Source: Nitrospira sp. (lineage in GTDB: Bacteria > Nitrospirota > Nitrospiria > Nitrospirales > Nitrospiraceae). From it: 64,000 bases of DNA. Location of the stretch: the NCBI GenBank assembly GCA_030653545.1, contig JAURZE010000026.1, forward strand, positions 310,001-374,000. The letters run 5' to 3'. The first letter of the stretch is position 1; each line of letters opens with the position of its first letter. The notes beneath the pieces were generated by a model. It saw nothing but the letters and a program-made list of their open reading frames with translations, did no database searches and was not told where the DNA came from. The position numbers and the translations under genes are program-made. Positions 44,275-52,607 of this stretch are shown here, one piece after another.

Positions 44275-45224
44275 GTCGCACTCACCTCCCCTCCGAGGCC
44301 CTCCACCCCGTCCACGCAGGCCACCCATTGTCCGTCGCCTATGCAATGGGCATCGATGTGAGACAGACGTGATCGGTTCCAGCCATTCCCCCCCGAAGAG
44401 AACAAGGGGTCCGGACTACAAGGGGTCTCGCTGTACCGCGCCGTGGTCAACTCCGTAATTGAGAACGCCCGGACGACGGGTCCATGGCCCGGCTTGCAGG
44501 CGTACGCAAACCGCATCAAACGGCCCTCATGCGCCACGATTCTTCCCGCCGGTCTCACAACGGCGCGATCCGTGACGCCGATTGGGCTCTGCGGATGTTC
44601 TCTCCATGGCCCCAGCAACTCGTCCGCCCAATAGAGCCGAAGAGCTGCGCCCCTGTCCTCTGCATCGGACAACGTAAAGAGCCACCACCGGCCCTCGTGG
44701 CGAACGAGCGAAGGAGCGTAAAACCTCCCTCGCAGCAGAATGCCGGCCAGCGCCCAGCGAACAGGAAACTCAAACGCCTTGTAGAGGCGCAGCATCCCCG
44801 CCTCGGCACTCTGGGGAAGCATGTAGTAGCCGCCGTTCCACTCGAAGAGGAAGGGGGACGACAGGGGGTACGGTTTAGCGAGCACAATCTGGCGATAGGT
44901 CCAATGCTTGGCGTCATCGCTGGTCGCCCACCCGATCTCGCCCTTTTCCGAGTCGCAATTGAGCACTTCAAATAACATGTGCCAGCGTCCGGCGACTTGC
45001 AGCATAAAGGGAGTCCGGACGGATGAAGCCCGGCAATCCCCGACGTCCTGAGCCGTGAGCGCCGGTTTGGTCATCCCCGCATGATCCTGCCCCAGATCCA
45101 GGGGAGACGGCCCGGCCAGTATGCCGATCGACCACTTCTGCGCGCCGGCAGCAGGACCATGAGCCTGGCGGTAGAAGAAGTCCCGCAACCCCTGCCATAC
45201 TCCTGAGAGGTTTCTCCGCGGCAC
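44271..45224 (-). CDS. GINT1_N-like beta-propeller protein, module copy 2
   Basis: 317 residues starting at GTG 45224, chosen because GGAGG lies 5 nt upstream and because the length before KWSIGI then equals that of the paralogue at 48176-49165. The core KWSIGILAGPSPLDL, TPFMLQVAGRWHMLFEVLN, KGEIGWATSDDAKHWTY and SPFLFEWNGGYYMLPQSAEAG match the N-terminal domain of plant glucosamine inositolphosphorylceramide transferase 1 (PF24793), a GH43-like propeller. The bacterial function is unknown; it may bind or modify the glycan. It couples to a 25-codon frame upstream (TAGTG) and to the GT downstream (ATGA). Confidence 0.82.
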   Translation of the reverse strand: MPRRNLSGVWQGLRDFFYRQAHGPAAGAQKWSIGILAGPSPLDLGQDHAGMTKPALTAQDVGDCRASSVRTPFMLQVAGRWHMLFEVLNCDSEKGEIGWATSDDAKHWTYRQIVLAKPYPLSSPFLFEWNGGYYMLPQSAEAGMLRLYKAFEFPVRWALAGILLRGRFYAPSLVRHEGRWWLFTLSDAEDRGAALRLYWADELLGPWREHPQSPIGVTDRAVVRPAGRIVAHEGRLMRFAYACKPGHGPVVRAFSITELTTARYSETPCSPDPLFSSGGNGWNRSRLSHIDAHCIGDGQWVACVDGVEGLGGEVSAT

Positions 45225-45301
45225 TACGCCCTCCGCTCCCGCCACCCATCATGGACCATCATGTCGTGACCGTACGCTCCCCCGTCAATGGAATCAGCCA
45301 T
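45224..45301 (-). CDS. 25-codon leader-like frame coupled to the beta-propeller gene
   Basis: A very short frame with a very good ribosome-binding site, GGGAGGAG three to six bases before the ATG. Its TAG stop overlaps the GTG start of the next gene (TAGTG). The peptide starts MADSIDGGAYGHD and ends WRERRA; no family is recognised. It may serve only to couple translation of the propeller gene, whose own GTG start is weak, or be the remnant of a deleted gene end. The 145 bp further upstream hold no recognised feature. Confidence 0.35.
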   Translation of the reverse strand: MADSIDGGAYGHDMMVHDGWRERRA

Positions 45302-45446
45302 ACTCTCCTCCCGCCTAGCACTACCAACGCAAGCCAGACAACTACGTTGACCGGTTAACCTGAACCGCAAGCCCGCATTCCGCCGGCCTGCAGTCGGACG
45401 TCGTACAGTCCAGTTCCGGAAACCACAACGCTGTACAGGCCAGTCT

Positions 45447-46664
45447 CTAACAAGGGCGGCCATGTTCCCGTAAGATCTCTCGAATGGTCTGCCGGTAGAC
45501 ACGAGAAAAGTGTTCGCGGGTATGATGCGCCCTGACATGCTCCCAGGCGCGGCGCGCCCGCTCCTCCAGCACCGCCGCCGGCATCTCGGCGATCGTCCGG
45601 ACACCGTCTCGAATATCCTCTACCGAAACGCCCTTGAGGAGCACACCGAAATCGTGCACATCGACACTGGACTCGTAGTTGACGATCGGAATGAGCCCCG
45701 CATGCATGGTCTCGATCACGCACGCGGCGCCGCCTTCCGAGCAGGACGTGAACACATGCGCGATACAGCGATCCGCCAGATCGAGAAACTCCCGGCTGTC
45801 GATATCGATCCACCCGCGCAGGTGAATATTCGGAGTCTCGAACAGTTCCCTGCGGTACGCCGCCACGAAGTCCGGCTCACGTTCGACCGGACCGCAGATC
45901 GTCAGGTGATACTCGGGCATCCCGGCAAACGCCTCCAGCACGAGATCCAGCCCCTTGTGGACCATCCCATAACTGGCGAACCAGAGAAAGTGCCGCCGGC
46001 TGGCTGAAAAACTTTTCCCGGCCGGCCAGGGACAGAGCCGCGCGGCAGGGATCGGAATTCGATAGATCGGCTTGCCCGCGTAGCGATAGGTCCCGATGGT
46101 GAAGTCGTTGGCGCAGACGGTCGCGCAATCGGCATGCTCGATGGCGAGATTGGGCCGTTCGTATCTGACCGGGAGAAGCGTGCCCCCTCTCCGCCGTTGC
46201 ATATCGAGCAACCGACTGGCCTCGGCTGCGTTCTGAAACAGCATGTGGGCCGTGTCGATGTGCAGGATCTTCAGGCAACCCCGGCCGAGCAGCGGGGCAA
46301 GCCGCTGGAGATTGTATCGCGTGTCGATGATGACATCATAGCCCGTCTTCGGAAGGAAATCGTGATTACAGAAGCTGATGACATCCACGCGATAGCCCAG
46401 CTCCAAAAACGTCCTGGCCATATCGAGGGCCGTCCAGAAATTCGTATGCGTGTTGGGAACGGGCCGGTTGGGATTGTTCAAGAAGTCGCCTCTGATGTGC
46501 GACAGCAGCACCGTCCCTCGCGGCGATCCCTCGGGAAGGAGAGACGTGACCTCGCTATCCCCCAGTTCCGCCTCCTTGACGATCTGCGGCAAACGCCAAT
46601 AGACCGCTCTCGCAACCCGATAGACCTTGAACCTGGCGAAAAGGCGCCTTAGGGCGGGAAACAT
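45447..46664 (-). CDS. Divergent glycosyltransferase (GT4-like), module copy 1
   Basis: 405 residues. TVLLSHIRGDFLNNPNRP, VDVISFCNHDFLPKTG, KILHIDTAHMLFQNAAEASR and FLWFASYGMVHKGLDLVLEAF match the paralogue at 42967-44274 block by block. FTSCSEGGAACVIETMHAGLIP retains the Glu of the E-x7-E pair that is less clear in the other copy. There are fewer N-terminal residues but otherwise equal length. It is preceded by the SGNH gene (51 nt) and followed, after a spacer and a micro-frame, by the second propeller gene. It probably transfers a sugar; donor and acceptor are unknown. Confidence 0.8.
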   Translation of the reverse strand: MFPALRRLFARFKVYRVARAVYWRLPQIVKEAELGDSEVTSLLPEGSPRGTVLLSHIRGDFLNNPNRPVPNTHTNFWTALDMARTFLELGYRVDVISFCNHDFLPKTGYDVIIDTRYNLQRLAPLLGRGCLKILHIDTAHMLFQNAAEASRLLDMQRRRGGTLLPVRYERPNLAIEHADCATVCANDFTIGTYRYAGKPIYRIPIPAARLCPWPAGKSFSASRRHFLWFASYGMVHKGLDLVLEAFAGMPEYHLTICGPVEREPDFVAAYRRELFETPNIHLRGWIDIDSREFLDLADRCIAHVFTSCSEGGAACVIETMHAGLIPIVNYESSVDVHDFGVLLKGVSVEDIRDGVRTIAEMPAAVLEERARRAWEHVRAHHTREHFSRVYRQTIREILREHGRPC

Positions 46665-46715
46665 GACGACCTCTTTAGTGAATGGATGAAACTCTCATCT
46701 AGCGGAAAGCACACT

Positions 46716-48179
46716 TTATCGAGCGAAAGAATTCATCTGAGCAGCCGCTCCTGCTCCGTCCAACACTCTCAAAACTTCCTCACCAACCAGCCGATGCCCG
46801 GCGGCGTTGTAGTGATTCGAGCGCCGGAATGGAAACAATCCGACAGGATCCGGATGACCGGCGAAGACCGGATGCAGATCGATCAGCGACAGCTTCAGAT
46901 CGGTGACGAGCCGAAGGACCCGTTCTCGATTCTTGTTGGCAGCCTCCGGCTTGGCATAGCGCTCCCACTGCGGAAGATACACGAAGTGCAGCTCCCCGCC
47001 CCACCCGTGAACCGTGGCCATCGCCTCAACCAGCACGTCGCGAAACTGCTGCATCTTTTCATCCGTTGCCTCGGCAGAGAAATATAGCTGGCCCGCGCGG
47101 ATGACATCGACCTCCTGCAGTCCCGCGCGCCAGCGAGTGAATAACTGCCGGACATGATGTAATTTGACCGCATCTTCCAGTCCGATTTGCGGGCCCAGCG
47201 CCTGGCGGGTTTGCGCAATGTAGGCCTTCAACGCCTGATCGATCCTGTCCTGCCGGGCCCACAGCGACTGGGTGTATCCTCCCGTCAGATATCGCCTGAG
47301 GAGAGGGCTATGCCATTCATGCTCCAGATCCCCCAGATCATTGCCTTCATAATAGAACCACAAGACCGTTTTCGGTCGAACGCGAGCCCCGTACTCTTTC
47401 AAGGAGGCCAGCATCATAATCGGGCCGTTAGAATCCATGCCGAGATTAATGGTCCGCGGATGGCGCGCCCGGATCACTCCGGCAAAACTGTTCTCCGTCG
47501 GCACACAGGCGCCGTGCGTGAACGAATCGCCTACCGCGACGACCGCAGGCCGGTCATCATTCCACAGACCCAGTGGATTATTGAATCCACGCTCGTCGCT
47601 TTGGTACATCGCGTACTCTCCGCTCTCGTTACAAAACACGGTGAGCACGTTGGCTACACCGCCGAGCGGCAGGGCTTCCTCGCCGTCGAGGGACAGGGCT
47701 CGAAGCGTCTTCATGGAATCGGGATTGTCCCATGTCAGAACGGCATGGGGCATGACGGCCGGATACGCGGTACGACCCTCACGTTCGAGATCGGCAATTA
47801 CCTGCAGTTTGTCCCGGCGGTCGAATGCAGGCTGCGCGGTGGCATTCTCTTTCAGTCGCGCTTGAGTCGATTCCGGAGTGGCGTCCATGGGGAACGTGAG
47901 CCAGCGATTCCGCTCGAAGTTGGCGCGGGCCGAGGCGGTGAAGGCCAGCAGCAGCTCACCGGCATAGAGCGAGAGGAGCGAACACAGCACGACGAGCGCA
48001 AGATTGACCTTCGCGGCAGGATTCAACCACCTGGTCGCAACGAACCCCGCCCCGACGACGGCCAAACCGACATAGTGCGGAGCCCACCCATGGGTGGCCG
48101 TGAGATACGCGACGAACAGAATCATGCCGGACCCGATCCCGGACAGGATCCAATCGGCCGCGCGTATCAGATGCGTCAT
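46716..48179 (-). CDS. Membrane-anchored SGNH-hydrolase-like protein, second copy
   Basis: 487 residues starting at ATG 48179, with AAAGGAG 5 nt upstream and an ATGA overlap with the upstream propeller gene. Four hydrophobic segments occupy about residues 6-90. The SGNH domain has VVAVGDSFTHGAC (Ser), INLGMDSNGPIMML, WFYYEGNDLGD (Asn) and the late RSNHYNAAGHRLVG with the His. Note that the Asp usually paired with that His reads Asn (SNHYN) here. The layout is that of AlgJ/AlgX-like O-acetylation proteins. It interrupts the propeller-GT pair of module copy 1. The other SGNH copy is at 32322-33608. Confidence 0.82.
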   Translation of the reverse strand: MTHLIRAADWILSGIGSGMILFVAYLTATHGWAPHYVGLAVVGAGFVATRWLNPAAKVNLALVVLCSLLSLYAGELLLAFTASARANFERNRWLTFPMDATPESTQARLKENATAQPAFDRRDKLQVIADLEREGRTAYPAVMPHAVLTWDNPDSMKTLRALSLDGEEALPLGGVANVLTVFCNESGEYAMYQSDERGFNNPLGLWNDDRPAVVAVGDSFTHGACVPTENSFAGVIRARHPRTINLGMDSNGPIMMLASLKEYGARVRPKTVLWFYYEGNDLGDLEHEWHSPLLRRYLTGGYTQSLWARQDRIDQALKAYIAQTRQALGPQIGLEDAVKLHHVRQLFTRWRAGLQEVDVIRAGQLYFSAEATDEKMQQFRDVLVEAMATVHGWGGELHFVYLPQWERYAKPEAANKNRERVLRLVTDLKLSLIDLHPVFAGHPDPVGLFPFRRSNHYNAAGHRLVGEEVLRVLDGAGAAAQMNSFAR

Positions 48180-49165
48180 TGAGGCTCCTTTGACTGTTTT
48201 CCAAGCCACATTTTCGACGGGTGAATATTATCGAGCAAACTGGCGACTTTTCTCCACCCGTCGACTGAGGCAATCCATTGCCCGTTGTCCAGTCGATGGG
48301 CATCGACATGATGCATCCCGTGTTGATTCCATCCGGTTCCGCCCGGACCCAGGATAGAACCCTGCCCCAGCGGCCGTTCTGCATAGGTTGTCCGGCTCAA
48401 TTCTGTGATCTCAAACGCGCGCACTTCCGTTCCATAGTCCGGGAAACACTTTTGCGCAAACCGGACCGGGCGACCGTCGACCCTCACCATACGGCCGGCC
48501 GGGCGCGCGATATGGGGATTCCACTCGATGATGGGGCTGCGCGGATGTTCCTCCCATGGCCCCAATAAATCGGTCGCGGAAAACAGCCGCAAGGTGTCGG
48601 ACCGCCCCTGGCTCGACTCCGCCCACATCCACCACCGGTCGTCGTCACGCAGAAACGAGCAGTCGGCGTACCCGTGCCCTCTCAGCACGGTTCCGATACA
48701 GTCCCATTGATCCGGAAACCGGCGCGCCCGGTACAACCGGACTTCATGAGCCCGCACCGATTCCGGCACCATATAGTACTCCCCCTGCCATTCGAACACG
48801 TAGGGATAGGAGAGGTGATACGGCTCGGCGAGCACGACCCGCTGATACGTCCACGTGAATCCGTCCGGACTGGTCGCACAGCCGATTTCTCCATGGCTGC
48901 GCCGGTTATACAGTTCGAAAAACATGTACCAGGTACCAGCGACGTAGATCATGAACGGATCGGCCACCATCACCGCGCACACATCGGTCACATCATCCCG
49001 CGTGAGCACCGGTTGCTCGAGGCCTGGCACCGGCGCCAGAGCGAGAGGGGACGGCCCCGTATATATCCCGATCGACCACAGATGAGACCACTCCTCGCTG
49101 GTCGTCGAATTCGCTGCGTGCGCCAGATTTGACAGCGACTGTTTGAGAAAACCCCTGATGCCCAT
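48176..49165 (-). CDS. GINT1_N-like beta-propeller protein, module copy 1
   Basis: 329 residues. LWSIGIYTGPSPLAL, ADPFMIYVAGTWYMFFELYN, HGEIGCATSPDGFTWTY, LSYPYVFEWQGEYYMVPES and EVRLYRARRFPDQW follow the plant GINT1 N-terminal domain (PF24793) closely, more clearly than the copy at 44271. MHHVDAHRLDNGQWIASVDGW near the C-terminus corresponds to SHIDAHCIGDGQWVACVDG in the paralogue. It has five propeller-like repeats, each with an acidic and aromatic turn. The bacterial role is unknown. It starts 15 nt after the SDR gene and is coupled to the SGNH gene by a 4 bp overlap. Confidence 0.85.
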   Translation of the reverse strand: MGIRGFLKQSLSNLAHAANSTTSEEWSHLWSIGIYTGPSPLALAPVPGLEQPVLTRDDVTDVCAVMVADPFMIYVAGTWYMFFELYNRRSHGEIGCATSPDGFTWTYQRVVLAEPYHLSYPYVFEWQGEYYMVPESVRAHEVRLYRARRFPDQWDCIGTVLRGHGYADCSFLRDDDRWWMWAESSQGRSDTLRLFSATDLLGPWEEHPRSPIIEWNPHIARPAGRMVRVDGRPVRFAQKCFPDYGTEVRAFEITELSRTTYAERPLGQGSILGPGGTGWNQHGMHHVDAHRLDNGQWIASVDGWRKVASLLDNIHPSKMWLGKQSKEPQ

Positions 49166-49179
49166 GTACGCGAGGCCCC

Positions 49180-50112
49180 CTACAGGTTGATACCATTCTC
49201 ACGGGCACTGTACCATTCGACGGTCCGGCGCAGGCCGGCATTGAGGGAGGTCGACGGTTGCCACCCCAGCTTCTGTGCGGATTGGGTCATGCTGGCGGCA
49301 CGCACCGGTTCCAGAGGCCGATCCGGCAAGGCTCCGAACACCGGCTGCACGGAGGGATGCATGATCGCGACCAGCTCTTCGACAATCGCGCGAACGGACA
49401 CAAGTGTTCCTGACCCCAATTCAAGCGTGCATCCTTCAAGGCCGGGAGTGTGCGCGGCGGCAAGAAATCCTTCGAGCACGTCGTCCACGTAAACCCAGTC
49501 CGCTTGCCAGCGTCCGCTGGCGAGCTGCGGCGGCGCACCTCGTAACAGCGAACCGATCGTCGCAGGGATCAGCTTCTTACGATCCTGCCCCGGCCCATAC
49601 GTCATGTACGTGCGGAGGATCACGGTCGGAGTCCCGTACAAGGCCTGGAACATGCGGCCGTACCCGCTCGCCGCCCACTTGGCCGCGGCATAGGGAGAAG
49701 CGGGGGTGACCACGCCCTGGCTTGCATCCGGCTCCATGAACGATCCACACAAAATGAGGCGACGACAACCGAACTCAGTGACTGCCGCCAGCAGATTGAC
49801 GGTGCTCGTCAGCAGGCTGTGGAAGGTCGGGAGGACAAATTCTTTGCCCGGCACCGCCGTCACGGATCCGGCGAGATGATAGACGATGTCCGGCCGTACC
49901 TCCGACACGAGCCGGTGCGCAACGCCGATGTCCGCCAGATCCGCCTGCCGCCAGCGTGGCTCCGAGTCACGCTGCGCCCGCTCGACTCGCGAGGTGGCAT
50001 GCACCTCCGCCCCACAGTCCACGAGCCGGCGACAGAGATGGCTTCCGAGAAACCCGCTCCCGCCGGTCACCAGAACCCTTTGTTGTGACCAGAAGGCATT
50101 CGCCATATTCAT
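49180..50112 (-). CDS. NAD-dependent epimerase/reductase (GDP-4-keto-6-deoxymannose-reductase-like SDR)
   Basis: 310-residue extended SDR. VLVTGGSGFLGSHLCRRLV is the NAD loop. ILCGSFMEPDA and SPYAAAKWAASGYG (YxxxK) are the active site. TYMTYGPGQDRKKLIPATI and WVYVDDVLEGFLAA are typical of RMD/RfbJ-type reductases and CDP-sugar epimerases. With the cytidylyltransferase at 56532 and the C-methyltransferase at 52608 it fits a branched or 6-deoxysugar pathway as the last reducing step. A 135 bp spacer precedes it. The nucleotide used is inferred from context only. Confidence 0.83.
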   Translation of the reverse strand: MNMANAFWSQQRVLVTGGSGFLGSHLCRRLVDCGAEVHATSRVERAQRDSEPRWRQADLADIGVAHRLVSEVRPDIVYHLAGSVTAVPGKEFVLPTFHSLLTSTVNLLAAVTEFGCRRLILCGSFMEPDASQGVVTPASPYAAAKWAASGYGRMFQALYGTPTVILRTYMTYGPGQDRKKLIPATIGSLLRGAPPQLASGRWQADWVYVDDVLEGFLAAAHTPGLEGCTLELGSGTLVSVRAIVEELVAIMHPSVQPVFGALPDRPLEPVRAASMTQSAQKLGWQPSTSLNAGLRRTVEWYSARENGINL

Positions 50113-50247
50113 CGCACCCCCGCGCCCACCCGTTCCCGGTCCGCCGCTAGAACAAGGTTGGCGGCTCTGACGATCACGCCCGGTCCATGATTGACGGTGT
50201 TGACGCCTGACATAGGCTCACTCTCCGACTGCTGTATTGATGCGTTC

Positions 50248-51216
50248 TCAAACCTTGAGTCCATACGAGGCCGCGAACGCTTCCGAAAGTCTCTCGAGCG
50301 CCAGCGCACCACTTCGGCGGTCCAAACACTTGGGTGGACCGAACGGCGTGTTGTTGATATCGACGACGTACATTTTCCCGTCATCGACGTCTCTCAAGAC
50401 ATCCACTTCACCGTAGTCCAAGCCGACTTTTTGACACAACTGTAAGAGCATACCGATCTCACTGGCCGATAGCAGATCTGACACTTCGCAGACTTGCGCC
50501 GAGATATTATCAGCACCAAATCCGAATCTTCGCTCTAGAGGTCGCAAGACCAGGTAGCAGAGTGGAATCGCATCACCAAACACCGGCACGCGAATGTCTT
50601 CAACGAACTGCCCGTCACGCGAATTATTGACGACTCTTTGATAGACAGCCTGTTCATCGACTTGCTCGACGGGACACTGGATGATCCTGCCGTCGTGCGT
50701 GGCGTTGTCGTTCGACTTCTTCACGCATCGGCCGGCGAACTCCCGGGGATTGACCGCCAATCCGTAGCCGAGTACCGCCTGATGCACCGCTTCCACTTTG
50801 CGCTTCGAGATATCCCGGCACCGGAGGTTCAGCACCGGCTGCTTCAGGCTCAATTCTTCCAGAACATCCAGGTGGCGACGGACTGTGCAGTCCTCCCAAT
50901 TGACCACCAGGTCGGCCCGCGTCCCGACCATATCGGTGATTCGAAATCCAAGCTCATGGCATATTTTATAGAGCACTGAGTCCGGTTCAGGCTTGTGAGG
51001 CAGGGTGAGGATCGTTTTCGTTTTACACCCGTTTGCGAGATACCTGGCACAAAACCTGAGCTTCCAGGATACGACGCGCAAGGCCGGTCTGAGGCGAGCG
51101 TTATCGAACCACTGGAGCGTTTCCAGAACCTTCCTGCATGTGGCACGAACCATCCGCAGCGGTTTTTTGATCGCTTGCGGAACAGCGGACCTGATCGCAT
51201 CGGTAACGTTATGCAT
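50248..51216 (-). CDS. ATP-grasp-like hypothetical protein
   Basis: 322 residues starting at ATG 51216. An upstream GTG at 51297 would run into the DUF4910 gene without a better signal. The N-terminal part is basic. The later part has LGYGLAVNPREFAGRCVKKSN and a C-terminal VDVLRDVDDGKMYVVDINNTPFGPP, in which the D-x-N-N segment resembles the metal-binding E-x-N of ATP-grasp enzymes. The glycine-rich P-loop segment is not evident, so an active ligase is uncertain. Similar conserved hypothetical proteins occur in other EPS loci. It lies between the DUF4910 and the reductase-type SDR genes. Confidence 0.6.
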   Translation of the reverse strand: MHNVTDAIRSAVPQAIKKPLRMVRATCRKVLETLQWFDNARLRPALRVVSWKLRFCARYLANGCKTKTILTLPHKPEPDSVLYKICHELGFRITDMVGTRADLVVNWEDCTVRRHLDVLEELSLKQPVLNLRCRDISKRKVEAVHQAVLGYGLAVNPREFAGRCVKKSNDNATHDGRIIQCPVEQVDEQAVYQRVVNNSRDGQFVEDIRVPVFGDAIPLCYLVLRPLERRFGFGADNISAQVCEVSDLLSASEIGMLLQLCQKVGLDYGEVDVLRDVDDGKMYVVDINNTPFGPPKCLDRRSGALALERLSEAFAASYGLKV

Positions 51217-51247
51217 ACGAGCCCTGCCGCCCTTCCTTCCTGTCCGG

Positions 51248-52579
51248 TTAAGCCGCGGGCGATCGCTCTGGCGCCGGTGCCAGCAGCGCGTGCGCAATTA
51301 AATCGGACGCTGCCTGGGCCACCGTCGCAAAGGGGAGTTGCGACCGTTCGGCAATATCGAGGAGCGTATGGTGGCCGTCTGAGAGATTGAGCACCCAGAG
51401 CATGGCCATCTCCATTGATTTCTCTCCGGCCTGCCCTCCAATCGCCCGATACAGTCCGCGTTTCCCCAACTGCGGTTCGCAGCGCGGATTCTGGTTGAGG
51501 TAGGTCTTGTTGCCTTCGAGGATCTCTATTGTAGTTTGACACACACCCAGCGATTCGGCGAGGGCCTGCGGTTTGACGAAATCCAGATTGTCGGCAGAAG
51601 TATGATATTCGGGATATTGGCTGTGGGGCGTCCTACTGAGACAGCCCACTGCGAGATTGAACCCGGGCGAGCAGTATTGACGCTCATCGTACCCGTAGGG
51701 AATGAAATCGGTGACATTGTGGGATATTCCAGAGTGGGTGAGCGCATGAACTATCGCCCGGTCGATTTCCGTGTCGCCCCGGCGACTTTTCTTATAGGTA
51801 CAGGGACCAGCATCTCCGATCCCTGTCAGTACCAGCCCGTGTTTGATGCGCGCCGCCTCATCCTGGTGCCGGCTCAACCAGGTGATAGAGCCGATGGTTG
51901 CCGGAATAAACAGGACCCGATAGGAATAGCGCCGCGGTTGCGCGCGTAGCCACTCGGTCAACCATGTGGCCACGGCAATTCCGGACAAGTTATCGTTGCA
52001 CAACGAAGGATGGCAAACATGGGTGGAAATGAGCACTTCATCCTGAATCCGCCCAGGCAGCAAGATTTCTCCGTATGTGAGATGCCCCTCGGTCAGCGTC
52101 GCATCGATGCAGACGTCGTACTCTTCGTCCGTCAGGCGGCGCAACTGATTGTGACTGAGACAGAATCCCCAGCTCTCCTTGTAGTAGGACGTGCGGTAGG
52201 GAATCCAGTCCGGATGGTCGGGAAGTGTATGGAGGTGCTGCTTCAACTCGGAGAAGCGCATTCGTCGGCGCACGGGGCTGCTATACCCGACTACATGGAG
52301 GTTCGATTGCAGGAAGTCGACGACCCGCTCTCCTCGCAGGTTCTTTATATAGGCGTCGCGGATATTCCACTCCAACGGAACGGTCCAATCGAATACCTGC
52401 GTGCCGCTGGGCACCTCATGAATATTGAGGGGAATGCGACTCTGAATACGGCCAAGCGTCTCACGTACGCCTTGGCCTGTGATACTTCGACAGATGGGAA
52501 ACAATTCGGCCATCAGGCCATGCATGGCCTCCCCGGCCTCCTGTGAAACGTCACGATCGCCGCTCTTGCCTCTATTCAC
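51248..52579 (-). CDS. DUF4910/DUF2172 aminopeptidase-like protein
   Basis: 443 residues from GTG 52579, with GGAAGG 7 nt upstream; ATG 52525 is an alternative. ELFPICRSITGQGVRETL opens the DUF2172 part. STHVCHPSLCNDNLSGIAVA is the zinc-peptidase-like core with His and Asp ligands as in M28 enzymes, and PYGYDERQYCSPGFNLAVG and EYHTSADNLDFV follow. The C-terminus (LLDIAERSQLPFATVAQAA) is a winged-helix-like domain, the third part of this family. Such proteins are common in polysaccharide and LPS loci with C-methyltransferases; their substrate is not established. A role on an aminoacylated sugar intermediate is only a guess. Confidence 0.84.
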   Translation of the reverse strand: MNRGKSGDRDVSQEAGEAMHGLMAELFPICRSITGQGVRETLGRIQSRIPLNIHEVPSGTQVFDWTVPLEWNIRDAYIKNLRGERVVDFLQSNLHVVGYSSPVRRRMRFSELKQHLHTLPDHPDWIPYRTSYYKESWGFCLSHNQLRRLTDEEYDVCIDATLTEGHLTYGEILLPGRIQDEVLISTHVCHPSLCNDNLSGIAVATWLTEWLRAQPRRYSYRVLFIPATIGSITWLSRHQDEAARIKHGLVLTGIGDAGPCTYKKSRRGDTEIDRAIVHALTHSGISHNVTDFIPYGYDERQYCSPGFNLAVGCLSRTPHSQYPEYHTSADNLDFVKPQALAESLGVCQTTIEILEGNKTYLNQNPRCEPQLGKRGLYRAIGGQAGEKSMEMAMLWVLNLSDGHHTLLDIAERSQLPFATVAQAASDLIAHALLAPAPERSPAA

Positions 52580-52607
52580 AATATGCCCTTCCGAACATCC
52601 AGAACGC

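Noticed and set aside
45355-45813. 152-codon minus-strand frame overlapping the end of the GT gene at 45447
   Set aside because: Its main part is out of frame within a well-supported GT gene; the spacer part alone (about 30 codons) has no start.
47187-48182. 331-codon plus-strand frame
   Set aside because: Antisense to the second SGNH gene; basic, motif-free product.
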